This document shows, in pieces, positions 1 through 15,000 of a DNA stretch of 64,000 nt (the stretch's first letter is position 1; the number at the start of each line of letters is the position of its first letter). The position numbers and the translations under genes were made by a program. The stretch is from NCBI GenBank assembly GCA_037389465.1, contig JAZARR010000059.1:1525001-1589000 (forward strand). Direction: 5' to 3'. The notes under the pieces were generated by a model. It searched no databases, was not told where the DNA came from, and saw only the letters and a program-made list of their open reading frames with translations. Source of the DNA: Baylisascaris procyonis. Taxonomy: Eukaryota; Nematoda; Chromadorea; Rhabditida; Ascarididae.

Positions 1-3000
1 CACGTCGTCAGACGAAGCACACAAACGCATATTAATGAGACGAGAGCCATGAAGGGCGCAATTTGATGCTGAAAGCGCACCCAGCAAAACAGCTCTCGAA
101 TGCGTTATTTTCTAAATTAGAGGTTGCTACTTCGGTTGATCATTTGTGGATGGGAAATTTCATTCTTCAGTCAGCTCATACTATACTTCAGAATGCGTCC
201 TACGCTTCCCAAACTTTTAATTGCATGATATTACAAGATTTTCAAAAGGTAATCTTTAGAGCTCATCGTCTGAGATCTGCACCCTTTTTATATAAAGCTA
301 GCTCAGTTCACTTCCTATAGACGGCACCATCAGTTAGTGCTAATAAAGAAGTGTGCTACTGTAATGCATTTCTTTACCACTTGCTGCATGAAGCAAGCCG
401 AGCACGACAGAAATGTGTCACAGAAACGCGTTTCTTTTCTAAACCCAAAGCTTACTATTCCTACTGGCATCCAGTAGATACCTGACTGGCAATATTCGTG
501 TGAGCACCTGACACTGAATCTACGAAATGTTCCTCATGATTCACCGTAAGTACTGGGTAGTTTATATGTGGAATATTGTTTGATTTAACATGACTCCATC
601 ACGAGTTTGTTACGCTGAGCAGAACGCGCTACTCAGATGAGGAAAAGGCGCAAGACATTTGAAATAATGGGACGTCATGAGTGGTTAAAATATTTCGAAG
701 AGGAAAAGTGGATGGTCCTTACGTTCGACCGATCGAAAATGATGGAGCTCTATTGCCGAATTTTGTGCCTTGGCAAAGCGGTCAAAAAATGGAATTTTTT
801 CGCATCTCATTATGTAGAACTTATAGAGCATATTCCAAATTTACAGATCATAATGGGAAAGGAAAGAAAGTTCGGGTCGCCTTACTAAGGTCTCCGAAGT
901 TTAAGTGAAGAGGTCGAACGTTTTTAGTGCACAAAGATTAGATTGCTCAAAAAGAGAATAAGTAAATCCATTTCTAAAATAATGCAAATTGAGATTCGAT
1001 TTCGTCAGGAGCAATTTCACTTATGGCTTTATGTAAGTGAAATTTGGTCGCAGAGTTGTTCCATAGACTTCATGGCTAGTAAAGTTCTGGGCAACCTTTA
1101 CTGTTGGACCGCTTTATATGTTCAACGCAACTGAATTTGATGTGATGAGCAAAACAATCGAAAATTTGTATTTTTTACCGTAATCTACGCAGTGGGGAGA
1201 ATCCGAAATTGTTAAAAATTAAGACCACTTTATTCAGGATGTCAAATTTAAATCCCGAAATCGAATAATTAAAGATGCCCATCAGTGAAATCACGAGCTA
1301 GTAACATCGAACCCATGAAAATTCATGTATATTTTGAAACGAGCATGTTCCACCTCATCCCATTTCATTCTACATGCACGCCTACGCATAACCACAGGCT
1401 TCATATTAGGCGACAGCATGGTTTTTGCAAAAAGTTTGGAAAACCATCGCTAGAAATGAAGAGGCTCTCTTTGCTAATGGTTTCTCGTCAAATCTCCTTC
1501 AATAAAAGGGTTTATTCACGAGCCAGTACCTAATTCTGCAGTGAAGTCCGACGCACCGCCTGAGGCAAATGTGATTAAAGAGCAAACCCGCATGAGATGT
1601 TGTCAGACGATCCTCGCTTACTCAAAATTTCTTCATCTCAAATCGCCCAACGCTGATGTGTTACAGCACAGAACGGTATCTAAAGATGAAACTAATTAGC
1701 ACCGCTGAAATACTTAAATGCTTTTTTCCAGACGAATTCACTCACCGATTTTTGGACGCCTCAAAAGACGAGTGAAAAACTCTGATTACCAAGCGTGTAA
1801 TGAGTATTAGAGATTCTGCAATTTAGATTGAGAATAAAGGAAAGGTAGTTGACTATGATCAGATGTGTGGAATGAAATCTAGGTTCTTATTGTATTTTCA
1901 AGCATATTTAATGTCTAGTTCCTTTAGTCGTATGTTGTTAGGCCCGTATGCTCATACTCAAGCCGAGCAACTTTGAGCCTTCAGTGGAAAGGAAGTGAAT
2001 AGGGTTTAGAAGTGGGATTGCTTGTTTTACTTCTCTTTTCCTTTGAAGTTCCTAAAGTCTCATAACTGTGGCCTGACCATTGCGTACTAATCTTGGTGCA
2101 AGCTGATGTGGTAGCTATTATAACGGAGGTGGTACGAACGTGAAGTGCCTCACCATCCTCAAGCATTTATTCACCAGTAGTTCCATGACTTTCGTGTTGC
2201 AATTTGTAATGTTACACTATAATCCTCCTTTCAGCAATCTTCATTTGATACGACACCAATCAGTGCAATACTTCCTTAAAATAATAAACGAGCCAAATAA
2301 ACGATGCATGAGCGAGCATTGTGGCTCCCTCTAGCTCTCCAGTTTCCTCAGTTTACTGAATGAACTAAGTGGAAAAATTCGTAAGTTATCGCTCATCTTG
2401 TCGAAGTGAGCTATTGCCACATAAACCATATTTATTTGTTCGATACCTTCGTATTCAGCTGCTTTTCGACTCATGAAACCGATAAAAATCATCCACACAA
2501 TGCTGCATTAAGTAGCTGCGAATTCAAATCAATTTGGGACACTAGCAAATATTGCGACTAACAAAAACACATGTTATGTACCACATTGCTTGCAGTATGA
2601 CACGTGACGCAACTCTCATTCACCAGCCATAGCCTTCGTTATTATCTAACGGTATTTTGCCACTCGGTAACTCCAACACTAAGGAAGGTTTGTGCAGGAT
2701 CGCATGGATCAGTTGACGGTGTCCATAATATTACGATCACGCCCAGCATGCGAGTGTAATACCTGGTCAGGCCACTGATATGTTTGCTTCCGCTGCAAAG
2801 ACCCATCTCACTTTGCATAACTAGGACCAAAAGTTGCCACTGTTTCTGCAGCCTACTCGCTACATATTGAGCTATAAGACTCAGCCTGTGCAACTGATGC
2901 ACAACCCGCACAACCCGGACGATCTTATATGCGAAAGTGTTGAGAGATGCGGCGATTGGCTATGAGCAAAAGGGGGCGGCGGCTCGCCGAACATGTGGAC

Positions 3001-6000
3001 AAGCCTTTTTGGCACTCCTCTTTCAGAAGTCGACGTGCTTAGCGTCGTATATTCCAGCTTCCTTCTAAAAACAAAACCCTTCAGAAGTCTTGAAGGCACT
3101 TAGAGACGATTTCTTGTGCTTGTTTACAAGAAACACCGCAGTCTCCAGTGACTTTTTTTGCTTTCTTTCCTGTTTGATGTACGACTATCATCGTTTTGTC
3201 TGTCTCTCTCACTTAAATCTTTTCTCTCGCATCCCACTGAATTTTCCTTCTGCGAGTAATTATGTCGATCCATATGTTGGGCTAACGTCAAATGCATGAC
3301 AGTTGTTTTCTTAGAAAAACGCGTGCGCATATGCTGTGCGAGTTATTTGGGAAGATGCGATAGGTTCTTATTCAATACGCTAGAGTGATAGTGAAAGTCA
3401 AGTGCTTATGAGGATACAGCAAGTAGCGAAGGTATGTGGAATTTTCTTTACAACTGATTTATACTGCGAACCTTGACCATGATTCAGCTCAAAGCGCAAA
3501 GGGCAATTTTAAATGACCGCTTTTTTGCTAGTTATATGAAGATCATTGCATCAAGCATAACGCGCATATCTGTGTGAATTTGCTGTGAGCGTTCACTACG
3601 CACGAACCTGTTTTGTTTTAAATTGTCGGTTGGTGGTTAAGTGCGCGAATCGCTAAGGCAAAAGTACTTGAGGGATATGATTATACTTCAGGATTATGCG
3701 GCGATGTTGGTTGTTTATATGAATAATTACAGAGAAGAAAACATGTGTAGATTTTTTTATTATGTGTGTTGTCTTAAATAAGTTAAAGATGACGAGATTT
3801 TATATTCTTTGCTTATCTGCATACGTTAAAAAATCATAGTGATGGTCGATGCATGCTTATTTACTCGTCTTAGCGCTGTTTGCTCAAAACTAGTACCAGA
3901 GAGTGCTGACTGCCCTTAACCCTTAATTCAATGCGAGTAACTTAGTTACTAGCTAGGAAGAAGTTCTTTCACTCAAAACATGCATCGTTGTGTTCGAATA
4001 AACTGATATGAATCGTGAAAGCTTCGTGCAAACGTCATAACGACCACAAGAAATTTATCTCCTTTATATTATGAATAACATTTCATATTTTTTATTCGAC
4101 GTTTGCTAATTGAAAATGGCGAAACAAATTACAGCAGTGTTGTGTCTTGGTTTATATAAGTGCGTTTTTGTCCGCTTCTTCGGGCGATATTGAATCTGGG
4201 ACCACTGAAACTAGCGTTGCGAAACTTGCTGGCCATAAATATGCGTCACAAGTGACATCTTGAGCCTATCAGTCACCTTGATTTTTAGGCATGGAATGTA
4301 GCCATGAGCATTTAAGAACGAAAATCTCGCTTGCATTTCACACCAGTCAAATCAAGAGAACTTCCACATTTTCCCGTAGCTGTTGTTACTTTAGTTGGTC
4401 GAATGCAAAGATGAATGTTGTGTCAGCATCATCAACACATTTCCCCATTTGTTCGCTTCTTAGATTCTTACAACTTCTTATTACTATTTTAACTTATTCA
4501 CTTACTTATTACTAGATTCATATCTGAACAAATGCAGTGTAAATTGATGCGCTGCTTGTAAGGAAAAACCCAGCAACGTCTCTCGATCATTTTGTTCTTT
4601 TAAACTTTCTTTCGGCTTTCAGTATCATGCATTTCTACAAAATCGCGGCTTCTCGTCGACTGAGCAATTACGCTGAACCCGTCAAGCTATCAGAAATTTG
4701 GGATTTTTCAAAAACCATTTCTGACATCTTGCTCTTGAAAACCCTTCAGCAAACCTTGGTGGCTATTTCATCGCGTCTAGAATTTATTTTCTTATTCGTC
4801 AATAGTGACCTGATGAAGATAATTGCACCGCGGTTTCAGTTGCTAGAAGAAAGATTTTCATAGTAGAGTCGAATGGCGTCCTCATATGTAACACACCGTG
4901 AAATTTCAGTCGACCTGACGTCCCATATACCGAATTCAAAAAACTAGAAGCTTCTGTTCAAAAGACTTCATTCAAAAGCAAAATTCAAGGAGTTATGAAA
5001 CGCGTGGGTTAATTTTTGGATTCGTTGCCTGCAGTAGGTGCGATATCGACTCGGCAGATTTCAATCACTGTGACAGGATGCTTAGCCAACTTCAGCAACG
5101 TCCGAAGCAACTTGATTTCCCGGAAATCAAACTGCTTCATGATGGTGCAGTAATCCGTCTGTCACAGAAAATTTTTAGATATTATGAAAACCGCAGTGGT
5201 TTTCCCTCTCCTGGAAGCGCTTTGTCAGGTTCCCATAATGAAGGAAAGAGTTTTGTTATCAAAAGGTGCTTCCAGTTGCAAATGCAGGAACACTAACACT
5301 TTGAAGTGTTTGGTAGAACATGGCACTGAACGTTTTTTGCACTATTTTCCAGCCATAAATAAACAGATGAGTAAATAAAAAAATAAATACCTGCTGAAAA
5401 TTGAAATCGAGGACAACGGCATGATTCGAAATGAAAGAATTTTCAAGATTGAAGGAAGGAAGAAGTAAAATGCAAGAAGGTGAGTAGTGAATGTGACAAG
5501 AGGTAATGGGTATGTAGAACGATTAGAGGAAGTAAGAAAGATTTTTAAGAAGACGATTATAAGCCAGAGGTGCGAAATATAGAAGAGCGATATGGAATAT
5601 GTAAACAGGATGAAATTGACTTGAAGACATTAAAAGTGGCTGACTACCTTTCGACCCTTATCCGTTGACGTGAACACTTGAGGTATGTGTGGGCGATCAT
5701 CAGAACGAAACTTATAACTCTTTCAGTCTAGGTGCAGGTATAAATATAAGTGTGATAAAGTATATATAAGAAGACATGTTAAAAAATAAGAACAAGAAAG
5801 GAAAGGAGGTGTGGAGGAAGATAAGGAAGTTATGCAGTAATAATGTAAATAACCGACAGTTTATTGAGGTTACGAAATGAATCTTTACCTCATAACTGTG
5901 CTCCAATTATTCCTATTTTCTGCACGACGGCTTCCTCTGAAAGAAAATCAAGAACAAAATAAAACAAAAGAACCGAAAAAGGCGAAAACGGTTACAATGA

Positions 6001-9000
6001 CAGTGAATTTAAGTGTAGCCATAGTAATTGGAGATGAAAGAAGTTGGTGGTGACCAAGGCAGCTGTGATGTAATGGATATCAACGAAATCACGGCCTACA
6101 CATCTACAGGATGCGTTGTATACGCGAGTTACAGCGCAGATACATTGGCGTTTTTGGTGAATAGTAATAAATTTTGCAATGCATTTTATTGCTGGTGCAG
6201 GTTCAAGATGCAGTTGTTTTAAATGATTGAAAAGTAAAATGTTTAAGAAAGGTCTTGAGAAGCATGGCTCTTTGGCGTATTGTGTACTGCTTTTGTTGCA
6301 CTAAGTAATCGTGTTAACTTATTTCAAAATTTGAAGGTTGTATTAACTATTCTGGACTACGTAAAGATTTCCCATAAATGTAATTTTTTAAGAATTTCAG
6401 AGCTCTCATCTCGCTCATTTCGTTTTTTAAAAGTCGCCATCATATATTTGAGCACAGAATGATGCTTCAAGCGTCTCATCTTTAAATAAGCAAATTTCTT
6501 GTAATTGAAACGAGTCATCACATCGTCCACTATCTAGCAGTTATTTTCGTTTTATCTGCCTTTTAATGAGTTCCTATTTCACTTGTATCATTGCGTGTCG
6601 CAAGAAGAACTTTGCAGCAACTCGCATTACCCCTTTCCTATAATGCACTTCCTAACCTGTTGTGCATATATCACATTAAAAGTCAGTGCTTCCTTACGTG
6701 TTGAAGGTCTACCGTCTTTTTGGTTATAGTCGTGTGTTTACTCGAGAAACAGCACAATATATAGGTGCCAATAGATCACTCTCTCGACTCAACAGTAAAG
6801 GACGTTATTGTTTATGATAAGCCATATAGCAGTTGTCAAAGATGGCATTTCTCGACACGCTGGGTCCCAGCTATAAAAATATAGAGCTGGACAGCAAATA
6901 ACCATATAATTGCAAAGTGAGCTCATCCTTGTATCTCACAAGTGATAAATTTCGTTCGCAACAGTTCTCGAAAAAAAAGTCTCAGTATTTGTCAGTGTAT
7001 GTTGAACAGTCTGGATTTTGTTACATTGCATTGTAAACGTCACAGAATTGAAATAGACAGCATGAATTCTTCAGTAAAATTGTGAGTCGATTGAGCCTAA
7101 AATTGCCAGCTTTCTGAGGGTTACTGCAATAATGTTATATAAATTCAAGGAACTGAGTGCTAGAATAAAGGTGTTTTCCCTGTTCAAGAGGTGCGGGATG
7201 ACCTCATGGTGGGAAACGGACAGCAGAGGAGGGTGGCAGTGGGTAAATCCAATACAGTAGTAGTATGCAAACTAACAAATGGGGCATTTTTTAATCAACC
7301 ATTTCTATGAATGTGTATGAAGCGTTAATGTTTGAAAGAATTTCGGCTTTTTTCGGCTTTTTTAACTCAACAACAATATGAAGTGCTGTGAAGGTTATTT
7401 GTTGCGCATAGTCTGAAGTCAATATGCCGAATAGGTGACGGATGGAAGTTTTCACTGCTTCCTCTAATATTCTGCTTGTATTTGATACCACATTGAGAGA
7501 ATGCAAAAACGATCCAAAATCAACGACAACAGCAACAACATAGGTTTCGATTGGACTGATTAACACTAACGCTACTGCTTTAATTTCAAATCAACATGCG
7601 CAGGACGACGTTAAAAGCACCGCATTCATTCAGAAACAACTCTTCAAATGCTTCTATCCCCATATTTTGCATTGCTCACCTGCAACGCTTTTGCACTTTA
7701 TGTAATTCGTTTTCGTGCATTCATTACCTTGAAGTGAATTATTTAATTTTTTATTTGGTAAAGAAATTGAAGTCTAAGTTTTAATTTAAATTTCGCACAA
7801 AAAACTAAGAAAAATTCCATGACTATATCAATGTTATTGTTTGCTTGTATTCTTTTGCATGTATGTGTGATGCGCGTATTTGCAGCGCTAAAGCACAAGA
7901 GCACATAGAGTGGACCCATGCGTGACTTGAAATGGCACATGCGCATTGCTGGAATAAATAAATTATAGCACCAGGGCCTTAATGCTATGATCAACCGCAT
8001 TTTCGAGAACTGCATTCCAGTCGTTCATTTGCGCAAACGAAACGCTATCAAGCATGAAGAATCAACACTCCATCCTGATAATACTTGTTGTAACGCGAAA
8101 TCCATTTGTGTAACACTGTTTTCCTCGCATAGCAATCGATCAGTAAGATTCTAGCACGCCTCCATAGAAAACACTTCGCCGACTGAGCAAGCCTAACAGT
8201 GATAGCGAGTTTCTTCCTGTTTTTGTAGGAAAATTGCATTGAGAACCATCATAGGGCAAATTATGGCATACAGAATTGTTTTCATAGATCTACTCAGAAT
8301 TTCAATTCTCGATTCAATTTTTGAAGATGTTTCTAACGAGACTTTGCAGGCATATCCTTTCTTCAATAAACAACTGCTGAAGAAATGCAGCTATTAATGT
8401 TACTGACAGAGGTAATATGACTACCGCTAGCACTGCTATTAGTACTAGTATTGCTGCTACTAATGCAGCCACACTTAGAGTGCACTCATACATCGCATGA
8501 CATACACGTCAAGCAGAAACGATTTAATTGTTTGTCACATTTCGATATAATGAAATCAAAAGTAGCACAACTTTCAATCCTTGATGGAACCGAAATCCGA
8601 ACTTTGAGATATATTTAGTGGAGCAAAAGAAGGAGAGAAAACACTTTTAAGCGATTATTTTTATGAATAAGAACGGCTAGATGAGCGACATCCTCTAACT
8701 ATTTAAACTCAAGCGCGGATTGCTGGACATGCGATTTCGCTCCATGATTTCAGCTATCTTTCCTAGCCAATGTAACAACTAGTTCAATTGCCTTAGGTAA
8801 CAGCTCGCTTAAGAAAATCCGAGTTGCAACTACGGATAGAAATAATATCTTGTCTATAATAACGGCTGGTTTTGTGGAAAACCCTCAGGCTTCCCTCTAT
8901 CGGGAACTTTGACGAATGGATGCATATCCTTTGTTCATTCCAAACCTCCGATCTCTAAACGCAACTCACCGCTTTTGATCACGTAGAAATGACAATTCCG

Positions 9001-11876
9001 AACTTTGGAAATTAAAAGCCATAAGCACTAGATGCCTAATACAAGTGACCACAGTTCGATGCTGAATATTCTAAAAATGTGCTCGCCGGTTTCAGACATT
9101 TGGAACAATCTCTTGATGTGCATGTTGATTAAACAGATATGAAGACTGAAGCTTGAAAATGGATTTCACTGTTTTCTTAGAAATTGTCGTGCTTAGTTTA
9201 TTGTGAGGCGAACTAGAGCTCAATAATCCCTCGGAAGATTGTTAAGCAACTATATGCTACCGATTTGATTGCGTTCCTGGGAACAAAGCGAACGCAAGTA
9301 ACCGTCATCATACCACACTGATGTCAAGCAAATGACTCTTGTGGTTCCTTACATTTTGTTTGATTTCTGGAAGTAGTTGTGCGCACGTCAATTCAGCTCG
9401 TCACCCTTCAGCTCATGCTCCCAAAGACGCTATCAACAACAAAAATTCTGAAGACACGAAGATACTTCGCGTGTCATACTAATTTTTATATTGTTTTTCA
9501 ATCTTGCTTGGGATAACTGTCCGCATACCACTGCCAGCAAAAAATCCTTGTGAGAGCGCTGCGTGCGCACATTTAGGCTCTTGTTGGCAAACCTGTGCAT
9601 GTACACGTTGTAAACCTCGCATTCCTCAGACGACTTGGATATGGGGAATGCTAGACGGTTTTGAGTCTGTCGCTAGAAGTTGGTCCCGGAAAATCTCAAT
9701 TCTGAATTCCCTCAGGACAAAGCATTCAACAAATATCGGCGGAGTTGTGTTTTAGGGGCGTAATGCACTGAATCCTGAAACGTGCTGTCTACTTGGCCAG
9801 CGGCGAAGCTTGGAAAAATGCGATTAGATTCTGCTATTTAAAGCAGTGCGCAGCCCCACTAACAAGAAATACCGATTGCCCACTCTACCATCTTTTTCTT
9901 CTAAGGGACTTTAAAATCGTTGCATGTTCACTGCACTGACCCAGCAAACGCAACTATCTTGGTATGTGAGGAAATTCAAAGTTTTTTTGGCAGAAACAAA
10001 GCTATCTCACATTTTCACATTGGGCGTCCAGCGAGAACTTCTGAACTAGTGGACGTTTTCTGATTCCGAGATTTCCGAAGAATTCGAGCTTACCACCATG
10101 TCAACCTCATAGATGAGCGTAACAGTGCTTTAACAAGCGAAGAGTGTGGAATGAAGTTATGAAAAAGAAAGAAAAATATAGTAGCGGTATGTTCATACGG
10201 GAATGATGCCTTCGTTGTTCCTCACTTGATAAACGACAGCGAGTCACCAGCGAAAATTCCCTCCAACCTAGTTGATATTAAGCTCACATTGAAAAGTAAG
10301 GAAGCTGTTGCCCAAAGACCACCTTTCAAACAGTAAATGCACTTTATATGCAGCACACCTCGAGGCACCCTTCCGTTGGCTTTACGCGATTTGGGATGCA
10401 CAGAAAAAGCTTCGATTTATTCACTCGGCTTTGCGCGGCTACTACCTGCAGACAAAGATCTACACATGAAAGCGCTCCTCTTTCGCACCTACGGGGAATC
10501 ATGCACAGAAGAGTACGTTCTCTGCAGAAACCCGAGCAAATAGAAGAGAAAGGAAGAACTCATGATTACTGCCAAAATGGAGGCTAACGCTCCAGCGTTA
10601 CCTCAACGGTTGCGAATTCGACCGATCGTATTAAATAAAGTAATTCGTACCCTGCGTATCATTCGGATGCGACGTTGATTGAAATATACATACGAATCTC
10701 AGCACAAAGCTTTATTAGAAATGTGAGTATTTAAGTTTTTAAAGTAAAGTTGCATATGCTAAACCACTGTGACGAAGTTTGGCAACTTCGTCCCCTTATA
10801 GCTCACTCCTACCCCCTTCAGATCATCTCGAAAATTCGCTTAACTCCTATAAGTACTCCCTTCTTGCCTTAGTTCCCCACCTGGTTTTTATGACACCAGT
10901 GATTTCGTTCGCCCAATTCCAGCTCCATTTCTTCCGCCACCGTCAAAACCGCAGTTCCAAGTCTCCTTGCAAACCATAAGGTGACGAAAGTGTCGGGAAT
11001 TCGCGAAAGTGATATGTTGTTTGCAAGATATTTTGCATGACCCAAAGATGTGAAATTGGCATTTACTTTTCTATCTACGTCGAATAAGTTTTTCTATCTA
11101 CACCCCGACGACTGAAGCCCTCTCTCGCACTCACGAGGTCCTATTTCTTTAATAACTCTGCGCGTAAACCAGTTAGTGAAATGAAAAGCGAGGTTTTGCA
11201 AACTGCTTCACCGCGACAGGCATATTTCTCGCTTTCCTTCATTGAGGAGCCGAAGTCGTGCTTCTGAAAGCTCATTTGCAAGTTTCAGGCTATCTTGCAA
11301 TGAAATCGCAGAAATCAGAAATTTCGCCACTAAATCTGGCTGCACCATTGCCAAGGCTGTCGTTGTTGGGCTCTCCTCTTAATATTGCAATAAGCTTTGT
11401 TCAGCTTGCCTTACACGATACAACCCTATCCAAATCTCTTGGGAACCTCCCCAAAGTTATCTACGTCGTGCGCTGCTCACCTACAACATTAATTACTGCG
11501 AACACTACGTTAAAAACGATTCCCTTCATAGCTTTCAGCATCGTTTTTCGAACAGAGCTGCAAAATATCGTTTGGGATTTGATGTGCTCCACGCGCTTTG
11601 AAGTAACGATGCTTTCTCTATTTATTGAAAGGTTGTTTTGCTATCCTCATCTAAAGGGCGAAACGAGTGTATCTATCACTTGTTTCATTCCTTAATTTTC
11701 GTCATTTTGCAGGCTTTTGCTTGTACGTCTAAATGAGCATATATTTATGCACGAATTGATGGTGTGAAGATTTGTTGATCATATAAGGAGAGGATATCAT
11801 TTCAGGGGAAGCACCGCAGCGGGTTCGCGTATCAGCGAATAGAGAATATCGGCGCTGTGAGGGTCGTTTCTGAGGT
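1..11876. other. gene-free flank upstream of the GPCR gene
   Basis: I see no supportable gene in this stretch. Open frames on both strands are short, overlap one another and show no recognisable domain. The longest, 11258-11695 on the plus strand (145 codons), has no family signature. DNA is AT-rich with simple-sequence patches, such as a direct repeat of the TTTCGGCTTTT type near 7347-7370 and a small GCTGGGTCCCAGC palindrome at 6859-6871. Promoter elements and 5' non-coding exons of the downstream GPCR gene may lie here but cannot be recognised by eye. Confidence 0.6.
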
Positions 11877-12047
11877 ATGCAGCGTGTTGGATGTCGTCGA
11901 TTGAACTTCAGCGAGGAAGCCGCCGTAAGATGTTTCACAGAACATTTCGGCAACTTTTACGACGCATGTGCGAATCGATGCTATGTTGATATGCAACTAA
12001 CGTCGCTTTTTCACAACGACCAACTCGAAAACATCGTCTACGGTCAG
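11877..12047 (+). CDS. sprr-2: GPCR exon 1, extracellular N-terminus
   Basis: Encodes residues 1-57, ending HNDQLENIVYGQ just before TM1. The donor is CAG/GTGAGA at phase 0, and the next exon opens at phase 0, so the junction reads VYGQ-LFPILVFF. The segment is Cys-containing and hydrophilic with an NFS sequon, as expected for an extracellular N-terminus. No cleavable signal peptide is visible. The 5' limit is uncertain: an in-frame stop lies just upstream of the ATG, and acceptor-like sites occur at 11884 and 11907. Confidence 0.75.
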
Positions 12048-15000
12048 GTGAGAAGGCATCGTTTGAGGGCATATGTAAAATGACCGACATTCCGGTTGTT
12101 CCGTTAGGATGAGCCGTTATTTCCATTGATAGTTCTCGACATGAGCACTATTTTGATGGCCCATTTTAAACACTCAATGATCGGCATGAGGTTAGTTCCT
12201 TCATGTTTTGCACTTTGATAATTCGAACCGCACAGAAAGGAAGAAGGAAGCGATGGCTGAATTACCAGTCTTCAACAAAAGAACCTGCGACTGGTTTAAG
12301 GCTACCGACCTCAAAGAAACCGGAGATGTGCATCGTGGCTCAAGTTATCAGGACACGAGACTCTTAGCAGAAGTGCTCCACGACGAAAATGACTCTAGAC
12401 AGTACCGGAACATTTCAGGTCTGGTATCCTCCAAAAAGTCATTGCTGCATAATTCCATGCCCACAGCTCTTGACGATGACGATTTGTGACAACTGAAACA
12501 CTGATGCGGTTGGATAGATATGTAAGCGAAAAGGAGAGTGTCAGATAAAGATGCGGAAGAGGAATTAAAGTTTGGTGATGGGGGAACAAAACGTTGAGGA
12601 ATATTCATTGCGTTTGCGCATTGCATGATGAAACCCTTTCATAGATCCGTGAAAGGTGACTCCACGCAAAAATAATTTAATGCAGTAGCGCGGCGGATCA
12701 CGTCCACAATTATGGCATGCACGCGTGACTAGAGCGCAGCGTTCACTAATGGGGGCGAATCTCGATCACCCTCTCCTCGTTGATATAAAATCCATTTTCT
12801 TTTAGTAATCTCGGCGCCCATTCAAAGGCTTTCAACCTGTCCCATGGTGCTCTGTTGGTCTCAACAGGACATGCAAGCCTTTTATTGCCTGAAACTCCTA
12901 ACATTGAAAGTAATGTGAAGGTGGTATAATGTGAATGGAATTAGCCTAATCCGGATTGCTTAAAGGTGGAAACAGGAATATGACACATCGTAACGGAAAT
13001 TGCTGCAGGATGCGAAGTAAAATACGCACATGGGTGTCGCTAGTGTGTTATATTTTCAGAGCTTCCCAATACGATAAAAAATTTATGAATCTCATCACTC
13101 ATAAGTACCATCACTCGCACAGAAATGTTCAACAAATTTTCACGCTGATTTCTTACAGAGTGATAGGCAACAGCAGGAGTCTTGAGTAGCAACTCTCTGC
13201 TGCGCGCAAACGATGGTGTTTTCTTCATTCCAGTGGCATGCAGCGCCTTTTTTCTCACCGTTAACCATTTGTCATCAACAAATCTAAAGTATCAATTCAC
13301 TTTAGATGAAAATTTTGAGTCGAATTCGCCAATATTCCTTCAAATGCACTTTTAGGCTCAAACTTCTTTCCATTGATGCATAATGCATGAATTTCTGTTT
13401 TGTTCTGCTGAAATGCATTTTAATGTTTTATTTGTGGAATTTATCTCATCTTGCCGATAAGCATTTTTCCTTTCTGCTCTATTTGAATATTCATGAAAAA
13501 CAGTGAACATTGCACAGTTTGAAAAAGACCTTCAAGCAGCAATACTCTGATCAATCGATCATCAAATTCAGGGAATTCTAAACCTCATTCTCGCCTCTTT
13601 TATTTTATTTCATTTCATTTCACTTTATTTTCTTGCAGCTAAAAGTTCTTTTCACTAATTTCAGTTGTTTCCAATATTGGTATTCTTCGTTGTGGTTGCC
13701 AATGTGTTGGTTGCAATCGTTCTTTCGAAGAAGCACATGATCACGCCAACGAATGTTGTTCTTAAATATATGGCGATCGCAGATCTCTGCGTTGGACTTG
13801 TGCCTTTACCGTGGACGTTCTTCTATCATACTTTACGCTTCAATATGCACGAGGATCAACTCAAGCTATGGTGGTGCTACATGTACAAGTACAGTATGGA
13901 TGCTGTGCCTCCCGTATGTCACAACATTGCCATGTGGCTAACCGTATTGCTTGCTGGCCAGAGGTGATTTATTATATTTATGGCACGTCTACATGAACAG
14001 CAACAGCTGTCGATTGCATTTGCCCAATTCCTAATAGCGTTTGTCCGAAAAACGTGCAGCTCTTGAGCTTTGCAATGTCGAATACGCTCGGTTACTTCGG
14101 AGATTTCGTGACGAGCACTTTGAACTCATGTGACAAATCTGGATTTATTTTTGTGCTTTCAGTCGGTACAAAATGGATGGTGTACTTTAATTACAGCTAG
14201 GGGTTAGGAGGGAAGAACAGAAAATTTGTGGCAACGAAAAACGAATTTGTGTCAAACGACAAGGAGAAGGGACCTTCAAAGAGAAAGTGGAGTTCCTCAT
14301 TGCATCAGAGCCGATCAGTAGACCGGGTGATACGCTCTCCACTAGGAATTTTTATCATGAGGGCATAATGAAAGTTTGTTTTTTCGAGTGCCAAATTTTG
14401 GGTTATTTTCAAGCGTTTTTTGAGCGAAACTCCTTCAAAAACATTACGATCCCGAAAAAAAAAAACGGACAGCATTTGACTGCACCTATGAATACGTTGT
14501 TTTTCAGACGTGTTTGTCATTTGTTACATTCTTCGAACTAAGCCTCAAAGTGACAGCCGGAAGAACAATCAGCTGGAAACGGGTGGAAACCTCCTGGGAC
14601 ATTAGAGAAAAGAGAAATCAGTGACGTTTTTGATGTTTACGCCGATTACCGTTGATAGCCAACACTCTTCGGTCAGTGCTGCCATAGCAGGTCATTTTTG
14701 TGGAGAAATGCACTCCGACCACACAGTTAGGTGGTCTCAATTTTCTTCCAAACAACACCGTTGTTTTCAGTCGCAAAGCCAGTACTGTTTTGTGGAAAAC
14801 AAAACTTGTGTGTTCCTTGATTTATGTTTTATGCTTCTCTGATCCCTCCTCTGATCTCTTCACGCAGTTTTTTTCCGGTTGGTCGCGTGGAAGTAACCTG
14901 AAACACGTGCTGCAACGGCTGGTTAACCAAAAGAATTCTGTTAAGCCACAATGGTAAAGCGAATTGGACATCGATATTTAGCGGCTACTTATCATGTGAC

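Noticed and set aside
9504..9755. Cys-rich 83-codon open frame resembling a small secreted peptide
   Set aside because: No signal peptide, the cysteine pattern fits no known family, and the frame is short enough to be chance.
11258..11695. 145-codon plus-strand open frame upstream of the GPCR
   Set aside because: Composition and order show no family signature, and no splice context links it to GPCR exon 1.
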